Translations under genes and position numbers: made by a program
Assembly (NCBI GenBank): GCA_900556625.1
Contig: USPQ01000122.1
Coordinates: 1-6,972 of the forward strand
DNA length: 6,972 nucleotides
Source of the DNA: an uncultured Bacteroides sp.
GTDB taxonomy: Bacteria; Bacteroidota; Bacteroidia; Bacteroidales; Bacteroidaceae
Direction of reading: 5' to 3'
The notes under the pieces: generated by a model
What the model was told of the DNA's origin: nothing
The model's database searches: none
What the model saw: the letters and a program-made list of their open reading frames with translations, nothing else
Shown: positions 1-5,188 of the stretch, piece after piece
How positions within the stretch are numbered: the first letter of the stretch is position 1
Layout of the letters: the number at the start of each line of letters is the position of its first letter

Positions 1-16
1 CAAGCTGAAGTTATAG
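1..16 (+). CDS. 3' end of a small plus-strand gene, cut by the window edge
   Basis: Only the last four codons (Lys-Leu-Lys-Leu) and a TAG stop are inside the window. I read these bases as coding because they are identical to the end of the small gene at 2445-2585, and the identity continues 25 bases past the stop. The gene to the left is therefore probably a paralogue of that mini-gene or shares its C-terminus. Nothing can be said about its length or function. The terminator hairpin at 42-84 follows 25 bases after the stop. Confidence 0.5.
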
Positions 17-41
17 CTCCTGTAACCGAAGCCATAAAAAC

Positions 42-84
42 AACCCCACTCCGCCGGCTTCCCATGAAACAGCGGAGTGGGGTT
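42..84. terminator. Strong hairpin terminator, probably bidirectional
   Basis: A perfect 13-bp stem (42-54 pairing with 72-84, arm AACCCCACTCCGC) encloses a 17-base loop. On the plus strand it is followed by a short T run (83-85). On the minus strand the stem is followed, after one base, by five T's (the A's at 36-40). It can stop the plus-strand gene ending at 16 and also minus-strand transcripts coming from the ATPase/DUF6650 genes. Confidence 0.8.
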
Positions 85-136
85 TAATACTATAAGCCCC
101 AAAAACATATATTATTCCTTATACATACTCAAACCC

Positions 137-167
137 TTGTTTAGAACAAAAGGAATATCTATATTTG
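137..167 (+). promoter_or_regulatory. Bacteroides-type promoter for the small RNA
   Basis: TATATTTG at 160-167 fits the Bacteroides -7 consensus TAnnTTTG exactly. A TTG at 137-139 lies 20 bases upstream, the expected position for the -33 element. Transcription should start about five to seven bases after 167. No plus-strand gene of useful size follows before the terminator at 204-230. Confidence 0.6.
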
Positions 168-172
168 CAGTG

Positions 173-230
173 TCATCGCTCGAAGAACGAAAGACTTGGT
201 TGCCCGCATTACCGTAAATGCGGTTTTTTT
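173..230 (+). ncRNA. Candidate small RNA of about 58 nt
   Basis: The region between a consensus-like promoter (137-167) and a rho-independent terminator (204-230) is too short for a recognisable protein and has no convincing start codon, so a small non-coding RNA is the simplest reading. The 5' half, about 173-203, is purine-rich (GAAGAACGAAAGACTT) and could be single-stranded. It runs against the minus-strand DUF6650 transcript, so it would be antisense to any read-through from that gene. I cannot assign it to a known RNA family. It could instead be a leftover leader of a lost gene. The exact 5' end is inferred from the promoter. Confidence 0.45.
204..230 (+). terminator. Rho-independent terminator of the small RNA
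   Basis: CCGCATT at 204-210 pairs perfectly with AATGCGG at 217-223 around a six-base loop, and seven T's (224-230) follow. The T run on one side only fixes the direction as plus. Confidence 0.75.
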
Positions 231-259
231 ATGCCCTTATTTTTCTCCGTTTATTATTT

Positions 260-290
260 ATTGTGATAATAAAGGTTGATTAATCACAAT
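260..290. repeat. AT-rich inverted repeat downstream of the DUF6650 gene
   Basis: ATTGTGAT at 260-267 is the reverse complement of ATCACAAT at 283-290, with 15 bases between. It lies about 60 bases past the stop of the minus-strand gene at 352. It could be a protein-binding site or a weak 3'-end hairpin; there is no clear T run on either side. Apart from the small RNA and this repeat, I see nothing else between the hairpin at 42-84 and the gene stop at 352. Confidence 0.35.
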
Positions 291-351
291 CTAAACAGAG
301 TTCTGTAATTAATGCGAATTCGGTGGTATCATAAAATAGACTATAAATATA

Positions 352-858
352 TCAAGCTTTTTCGACTTCATCATCATGTTCTGAATCAGGAATAATTGAT
401 GCTAATTCATCTTCAACATCCAATCCATATGCGGCAGCTATCTGAGCAATCATATTGCCAAACGTTCCTCTCATTTCACCTAAAGCAGAAGCAAAAGTCC
501 AACTTGCCCAATGATCCCAGTGCTGGGCCTTATATAGAAAATCTTTATCTTTTTTAAATTCCATTCTGTCAGTAAACTTTCGGGCTGCTATCCTCATTGC
601 TTTAACAAACTCAAATAATTTTGAGTTTGCATTCATATTTTGCATTTCTGATGTAAGATATTCTCGTATTTGAATGGCAGATTTAACACAATATGTTGGA
701 GATTCCATTTCACTCGGATTAAAAAGAACTCTCCTGTTTTCTAAGTAACGAATAATTCTTGTTGCTATTATAATCTCAGATTCTATAGGATTCCAAGATA
801 TACCAAATATAGGACAACTTAATCCTGTCAATCTATTCAAAATCGCTTTAAATTTCAT
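352..858 (-). CDS. DUF6650-like protein of unknown function
   Basis: This 168-residue soluble protein has no signal peptide or membrane segment. Its motif pattern fits my recollection of the DUF6650 family: GISWNP near residues 19-24, RRVLFNP at 42-48, AMRIAARKFTDR at 87-98, ALGEMRG at 125-131 and YGLDVEDELASIIP at 144-157. The body is predicted mainly helical, and the C-terminal tail is acidic (SEHDDEVE). The family has no established biochemical role that I know of, and I see no catalytic motif. The ATG at 856-858 opens the frame 39 bases after the stop of the upstream ATPase gene on the same strand, so the two are probably co-transcribed. The upstream AAGAAG is at best a weak ribosome site. 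Family assignment is from memory of the motifs; function unknown. Confidence 0.8.
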   Translation of the reverse strand: MKFKAILNRLTGLSCPIFGISWNPIESEIIIATRIIRYLENRRVLFNPSEMESPTYCVKSAIQIREYLTSEMQNMNANSKLFEFVKAMRIAARKFTDRMEFKKDKDFLYKAQHWDHWASWTFASALGEMRGTFGNMIAQIAAAYGLDVEDELASIIPDSEHDDEVEKA

Positions 859-897
859 TCTGTCTTCTTAAATATTTGATTATAACTAATTTATAAA

Positions 898-2223
898 TCA
901 CATATCTTCCATTGAAAAAAGCCTGCTCTCTATCTCATACTTAAACAAGGCTTTCTTCCGTAATTCCTCTACTTTGAGTGCAAACAAATCCGGCTTGAAA
1001 TTTTTGGATTGTCTTTTCACCTCTGCCACCAGAGCTTTTTTCTCTTCCGCATATAGTCCGACAATATCTATTTCATCCTGATCTTTATTATTCTTGCCTT
1101 GCCACCAAGAGCCTATATCTGCAAATTCCTTGCTTTCCATCATCTGTTGGCGGAAATACATTTCCAGAGCCAAACCGGAGAATGTCGGATAATCCTTTTT
1201 TATAATATCTGCCAGGCGTTCAAAATTCTGTATCTCTATATAATTTTGATACTTGATAAAATACCGGAACCAGAAACGCAAAAACATATCCGAAACTTCA
1301 TAACGGACTGTCTGGGAACCCTCTTTGGAGAGTATGGGCCGTTTCTTCTTTACCAGATTATAGTCTTCTTCCAATCTCTTCAATTGTCCGCCCAGACTCA
1401 TTCCACCCATAACCGCTTCCATTTCCGGCAGGGTGTTCTTACCATTGGAGATTGCTGATAAGATAGAAAAGTAATTACCGTATTTTTTTCCGAACTCCTG
1501 TATCAGCAAAGCCTGTCCTTCAGTCAGAAAGGATGAATCGGGTTGCAACATGAAATCGACCATGCTTTCCATGCTTGTACATCCATTGTCCATAAACTGC
1601 TCGATATACTTTGGGACACCACCGGTAAAGGTATAGAGTGCCAACAAGTCATCTTTAGTATAGTCGGCCTTATGATCCGATATGATTTCTTTCAATACGG
1701 AAGTAGTAAAAGGAGCTAACTTCATGATACTGTCAGCACGGCCATACAGCGGTTCTTTTGAATCCCTGAAGATTTTATTCATAAGGGTATAGACCGAACC
1801 GCTCACGATAAGATTGACATGGCTCTGTTTCCTCAGTCGATCCCAAGTATCCTGCATCAAACTGTAAATCTCTTGATTTATGTAATAGAACTCCTGAAAT
1901 TCGTCTATAACCAGATTATATTCCATCCGTGTTCCCAAATCCATTAAGAAGCGGAACATTTCTGCAAAGTTGGTAAGTTCCGGTACATAAATATCAAGTG
2001 CCTGCCGGATCTCGGAAGTAAATCGTAGACAGAGATCTGTTTCATTGCTTCGGCTGACAAACAAGTACACCGTAGGAGTATCCTCGCAACTCTTGAATAT
2101 AAGACTGGTCTTGCCGATACGTCGCCGACCGGTAAGGACAGTCATTTGGGAATGCACGGAAAAGGATACTTGGCGAACCTTTTCCAATGATGCTAACTCT
2201 TTTTCTCTATTGTAGAATTTCAT
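898..2223 (-). CDS. AAA+ family ATPase with C-terminal DUF234 nuclease-like domain
   Basis: The 441-residue protein has the archaeal-type ATPase_2 plus DUF234 layout. At the N-terminus, Walker A is TGRRRIGKTS (31-40, Lys38) and Walker B is NLVIDE (103-108). A sensor-1-like NLIVSGS (137-143), a possible arginine finger in YGRAD (160-164) and GGVPKY (201-206) follow. A winged-helix-like linker covers about 245-320. The C-terminal part has a PD-(D/E)xK-like set: Glu354, Asp386 in DEIDIVG and Glu401-x-Lys403 in AEVKRQ, all present, so nuclease activity is possible but unproven. Length is normal for the family. It is the first gene of a two-gene unit with the DUF6650-like gene. The palindrome array at 2262-2294 lies 38 bases before its ATG. 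Such ATPases are common in Bacteroidales, and their cellular role is not settled; some lie near defence genes. Confidence 0.9.
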   Translation of the reverse strand: MKFYNREKELASLEKVRQVSFSVHSQMTVLTGRRRIGKTSLIFKSCEDTPTVYLFVSRSNETDLCLRFTSEIRQALDIYVPELTNFAEMFRFLMDLGTRMEYNLVIDEFQEFYYINQEIYSLMQDTWDRLRKQSHVNLIVSGSVYTLMNKIFRDSKEPLYGRADSIMKLAPFTTSVLKEIISDHKADYTKDDLLALYTFTGGVPKYIEQFMDNGCTSMESMVDFMLQPDSSFLTEGQALLIQEFGKKYGNYFSILSAISNGKNTLPEMEAVMGGMSLGGQLKRLEEDYNLVKKKRPILSKEGSQTVRYEVSDMFLRFWFRYFIKYQNYIEIQNFERLADIIKKDYPTFSGLALEMYFRQQMMESKEFADIGSWWQGKNNKDQDEIDIVGLYAEEKKALVAEVKRQSKNFKPDLFALKVEELRKKALFKYEIESRLFSMEDM

Positions 2224-2261
2224 ATCCTTATCATTTTATGTTCGATTTCACTACTGCAAAG

Positions 2262-2294
2262 TTTACCACTGTAAAATTTACGGCGGTAAATTTT
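2262..2294 (-). promoter_or_regulatory. Tandem palindromes, likely operator of the ATPase unit
   Basis: Two palindromes of the form TTTAC-N4-GTAAA occur at 2262-2275 and 2277-2290, with centres 15 bases apart. The second extends to 9-bp arms (AAAATTTAC/GTAAATTTT, 2273-2294). They lie 39-71 bases upstream of the ATPase start. Direct repeats of GCAAAGTT(T)AC flank them (2256-2266 and 2305-2314). Read on the minus strand these give TAAACTTTG and TAACTTTG; the latter fits the -7 consensus TAnnTTTG, but I find no good -33 element. The arrangement suggests a dimeric regulator bound around the transcription start. Confidence 0.5.
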
Positions 2295-2444
2295 GTAAGC
2301 AATAGCAAAGTTACTAATAATTTTGAGAATATAATATGATTAAAGCACTGAAAACCAAAAAAGAGTAAATACTTAACATTTCAACTCATTTACGATACCG
2401 TATTATACTAAATCAGTTTCTTGACGCCACTCAAAATAAGTAAA

Positions 2445-2585
2445 ATGCCCAAAAGCATCAGCATCAAAGAGGCAATGGGAGCACTTGGCGGCAAGCTCGT
2501 CATCGGAGGCGTTCCCAAGTCCGGCAACAAGGACGATCCCGATCCTGACCGCCCCGAAAAGCCCAAACCCAAGCTGAAGTTATAG
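2445..2585 (+). CDS. Small lysine/proline-tailed protein, 46 aa
   Basis: This 46-codon reading frame starts at ATG 2445 and stops at TAG 2583. The N-terminal half reads like a small folded segment (SISIKEAMGALGG, then KLVIGGVP), and the C-terminal half is a charged Asp/Pro/Lys tail (DDPDPDRPEKPKPK). It is the only sizeable plus-strand gene, and its G+C content (79 of 141 bases, 56%) is far above the surrounding sequence. The end of the gene is duplicated at 1-16, and a terminator hairpin follows at 2611-2653; both favour a real gene. The upstream frame stays open only to a stop at 2409-2411, and no clear promoter is visible. I do not recognise the family. It could also be the remnant C-terminus of a longer protein, for example of the HU-like type, which is a guess. 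Confidence 0.55.
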   Translation: MPKSISIKEAMGALGGKLVIGGVPKSGNKDDPDPDRPEKPKPKLKL

Positions 2586-2662
2586 CTCCTGTAACCGAAG
2601 CCATAAAAACAACCCCACTCTGCTGTTTCTTGGGAAGCCGGCGGGGTGGGGTTTATACTATA
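2570..2662 (+). repeat. Gene-tail/terminator repeat, copy 2
   Basis: Bases 2570-2610 are identical to 1-41, covering the last codons and stop of the mini-gene and 25 bases beyond. The following hairpin (2611-2653) is the reverse complement of the one at 42-84 with three differences, and TATACTATA after it resembles the flank of copy 1. The two copies are 2,569 bases apart. Confidence 0.85.
2611..2653. terminator. Bidirectional terminator between the mini-gene and the SIR2 gene
   Basis: On the plus strand, 2611-2625 pairs with 2639-2653 in a 15-bp stem with three G-U pairs, around a 13-base loop. On the minus strand the hairpin is followed by TTGTTTTTAT, a better U tract, so it should terminate the SIR2 operon, whose stop lies 40 bases away. 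It separates two converging genes. Confidence 0.75.
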
Positions 2663-2693
2663 CGCATAATAGTAAGCCTTTCTATTTCAATTT

Positions 2694-4232
2694 TTACCAA
2701 CCATACTTTCTCCAATCATAAAAACATATTAATTTTTTAAAATAAGTAGAATAATCAGGTTTCTTTTTTAGTACTAAAAAGTCATTGAAATTCTTTGATA
2801 TAAAATCATGTAAAATTTCAAGTTCTTCATCTTTTATATCTAAATAGGGAATTAAAGCGCATACTTTCCAAATAGCATCTGCATAATCTTCAATAGCTTC
2901 ATTTATAGTTTTTTTCTTTTCATCCTCCCGAAATGAATAAAAATAAAAATCTTCTTTCTTATTAAGAGGAAAATTCACACCTAATTTATTATTGTTATAA
3001 GTTTCATCACTTATTATGCCAACCGCCTTTAAATATTTATAGCAAGGAATAAACTTTGTATTTTTACGTAATTCTGGTATTGTCTTAGTTAATATTATTT
3101 CATGTTCATAATTTCCATTATTATCAACTATATCTCTAAATAGATTAATAGCCTTTAATCCGGTATATCCTACTGCAGATTTGTATTTATCAATAGCTCC
3201 AAAACCATAAACAACTTGAATATTAGGCGTTACATCTATATCTTTTCCGGGTAAAGCATATAATTGTTTTTCCGGTTTTTCAGAGAAGACTATTTCATAG
3301 AATTGTTTCTTATATAAACGTAACAAATGTGTAGGTATTCCTCTTTCAAATGTTGCTAAACATTCATATACCGGTTTATATTCATGGGTAATAATACGAG
3401 TGACAGGCAAAATAAACCCATGTTCCATAGTAATATCATGTGGCTGAATCATAAAATCAGAGTTTTCATCAGGATTCCATTCTACAAAGAATAAATTATT
3501 TTGCAGCTTCTTAATTTTCTCCTGATTAAGACATTTTACTATAGATGATAATATTTCCTTTATATTGCTATCATTTATAGAGTAACCTATGAAGACAATT
3601 GGGTGTTCTATAAATATTGTTATTAATTTAGCTGCTAAATATGTGTTTTTATCATTAAATCCATTATAGTCTTCTTTTGTTAAAACCATTGTTTCAGGTT
3701 GATAAACACAGCCGTGTACTTTATATATTTCTCCAATATTAAGAACGGATGAAAATATCAACTCTTCTTGCCCTACATATTTAGTTAATTTAGGAAGTAA
3801 TATTTCTATTAAGTCATCCCAATTTGTTGTTATTATTCCATCTATATTAATCGTTTTAAGAAGCTCTAATTCCTCTGTGTATTTTTCTGGAATACTATTA
3901 TGTGTTAGCTCTTTTAAGAAAGTTGCAATTTTATATTTAAGCACACTACTTGTGCTTATTGCCTTGTCTTGAAATGACTGCTTGAATTTGTTATCATTAG
4001 GTAAATCCCAAAAGGATTTATTTTCTTCTTTTGCTATTTCAGAGGCAATGACAGATAAATCATAAGTCCCTAATGACGTATAATATGCGTTAATATGTTT
4101 AGATGCAAATCTTGATAATAATTCTTCCCATGTAGGGGTATTTAAATAGTGTTTTGTAAATCCCGATCCAAGAAATAAAAAAGGAGCACTTTTCTTATTC
4201 TTAATTATTCCTATAAGTTCTTCTTTTGTCAT
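2694..4232 (-). CDS. SIR2-domain protein, probable NAD-degrading defence effector
   Basis: Counting from ATG 4230-4232, this is a 512-residue protein with an N-terminal SIR2-like domain (about 8-235). It carries the NAD-site motif FLGSGF near 20-25, TTNWDD (Asn137, Asp139), KVHG with the catalytic-type His173, and FIGYSINDSNI at about 214-224. Asn and His at these places are the residues needed for NAD hydrolysis in phage-defence SIR2 proteins, so an intact NADase is expected. The remainder (about 290-512) is an uncharacterised domain, possibly the sensor. An in-frame TTG two codons upstream (4236-4238) is possible, but ATG is preferred. It lies 16 bases after the endonuclease stop and is probably part of that operon, although a TAnnTTTG-like box sits in the gap. 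It looks much more AT-rich than its neighbours (14 of 60 G+C at 3541-3600 versus 24 of 60 at 4381-4440), suggesting separate origin. Cytoplasmic; no membrane segment. Confidence 0.88.
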   Translation of the reverse strand: MTKEELIGIIKNKKSAPFLFLGSGFTKHYLNTPTWEELLSRFASKHINAYYTSLGTYDLSVIASEIAKEENKSFWDLPNDNKFKQSFQDKAISTSSVLKYKIATFLKELTHNSIPEKYTEELELLKTINIDGIITTNWDDLIEILLPKLTKYVGQEELIFSSVLNIGEIYKVHGCVYQPETMVLTKEDYNGFNDKNTYLAAKLITIFIEHPIVFIGYSINDSNIKEILSSIVKCLNQEKIKKLQNNLFFVEWNPDENSDFMIQPHDITMEHGFILPVTRIITHEYKPVYECLATFERGIPTHLLRLYKKQFYEIVFSEKPEKQLYALPGKDIDVTPNIQVVYGFGAIDKYKSAVGYTGLKAINLFRDIVDNNGNYEHEIILTKTIPELRKNTKFIPCYKYLKAVGIISDETYNNNKLGVNFPLNKKEDFYFYSFREDEKKKTINEAIEDYADAIWKVCALIPYLDIKDEELEILHDFISKNFNDFLVLKKKPDYSTYFKKLICFYDWRKYGW

Positions 4233-4240
4233 ACTCAATA

Positions 4241-4248
4241 CAAATTTA
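4241..4248 (-). promoter_or_regulatory. Possible internal promoter box before the SIR2 gene
   Basis: Read on the minus strand this is TAAATTTG, an exact match to the Bacteroides -7 consensus TAnnTTTG, placed eight bases before the SIR2 ATG and just after the endonuclease stop. I see no good -33 element about 20 bases upstream, and such boxes arise by chance in AT-rich DNA. If used, the SIR2 mRNA would have almost no leader. Confidence 0.25.
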
Positions 4249-5187
4249 CTATCTTGGCCCTATAAATCTATCTCCATTAAAATGAATCATATGGTCTGGA
4301 TTCTCCGCTATCCAAACTTCGGTTTCCCATGCAATATCAGCCACATGTTTCTTGAACTCTGATCTATCAGGAAAAGCAGTAACATATACTTTCCCCGCTT
4401 TGCATTCTTTCGTGAAATCTTCCAGCTCGATTACACGTTTGGGAGATACCGGCCCATGCGAAGTAACCACTTCGATTAGGAATAGCCACTCTTTATTACC
4501 GTCATAAATGACAATATCCGGCAGTTTGCTGTGTTCTGTGATCGGAATGCCAATTTCTTTTAAAAGCTCCTTGTTACAATAAAGGTCTTTATTGGCAGTA
4601 TCACCGATATAAAGGACTTTTGCGCCTGCCGCAAAACGAGGTGCAAACTCATTAATGACCGCCGCTTGTACTTCATTATGCTTGCCCGGAGACAGTTTAA
4701 ATTCCTTACCTTCAATAGTAACCGGTATCATTTCCATCTCACGGCTTTTCTCATACTCTTCAATCAATCGCCCTACCGCATCATTAAAGTTTTGGGCTTT
4801 TATTTCCCATTCTTGGGTATTGTATGATTTTATTGTTTCATAGGCTTCTTCTGTCAGTTTGTAATGGGCGTTTGGACTGTTCACCGGTAAAGCCGGATTA
4901 TCCGGGTTATAATCTACGATACGTGCCTGCAAGAACTGATGAAGCACCTGCCGTCTGAAAGTTTCCCGTGTATTTGGGGCATACGGCTGCTCTTTTTTAT
5001 AGTTCTCATTGACAAATGCCATAATATCCTTGCTTATTTTTAAGCTCTTGCGGGTGGCATCCGCCCAGTTGTCTTCTTCCTTTAATCCGCATAATGCAAG
5101 TAAAGTCAAAGCGGATATTTCATTCTGCTGCGCCGGAGGCAAACCCAACACTGACAATATATCTTGTGCATCACTTATTTTACTCAT
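4249..5187 (-). CDS. Type II restriction endonuclease, BsuBI/PstI family
   Basis: This 312-residue protein is close in length to the known BsuBI and PstI endonucleases (a little over 310 residues). An N-terminal helical part (about 1-150) carries DNA-binding-like segments, including RETFRRQVLHQF at 74-85. The C-terminal nuclease domain has the family signature KLPDIVIYDG (221-230), WLFLIEVVTSHGPVSPKR (234-251) and KVYVTAFPDR (266-275). Asp224 and Glu239 are the expected metal ligands. The usual ExK lysine position is Val241, so Lys250 or another residue may serve. The product should cut unmethylated DNA in the cytoplasm; the family's characterised members recognise CTGCAG. It starts one base after the methyltransferase stop (TAA-T-ATG), which implies translational coupling and methyltransferase-first expression. 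Confidence in the family is high; target specificity is inferred. Confidence 0.93.
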   Translation of the reverse strand: MSKISDAQDILSVLGLPPAQQNEISALTLLALCGLKEEDNWADATRKSLKISKDIMAFVNENYKKEQPYAPNTRETFRRQVLHQFLQARIVDYNPDNPALPVNSPNAHYKLTEEAYETIKSYNTQEWEIKAQNFNDAVGRLIEEYEKSREMEMIPVTIEGKEFKLSPGKHNEVQAAVINEFAPRFAAGAKVLYIGDTANKDLYCNKELLKEIGIPITEHSKLPDIVIYDGNKEWLFLIEVVTSHGPVSPKRVIELEDFTKECKAGKVYVTAFPDRSEFKKHVADIAWETEVWIAENPDHMIHFNGDRFIGPR

Positions 5188-5188
5188 A

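Larger units (their letters stand above)
1..94 (+). repeat. Gene-tail/terminator repeat, copy 1
   Basis: Bases 1-41 are identical to 2570-2610 in direct orientation. The hairpin at 42-84 matches the second copy (2611-2653) as its reverse complement, and similarity resumes directly over the next ten or so bases (TACTATA). The repeat may continue to the left beyond the window. Together with copy 2 it brackets the small RNA, DUF6650 and ATPase block. Confidence 0.85.

Noticed and set aside
1099..1458. Plus-strand open frame of 119 codons
   Set aside because: Lies wholly inside the ATPase gene on the opposite strand, has no family features, and is a shadow of its codon pattern.
4233..4238. TTG start for the SIR2 protein two codons upstream
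   Set aside because: ATG at 4230-4232 follows immediately in frame and is the more usual start; the extra two residues add nothing to the fold.
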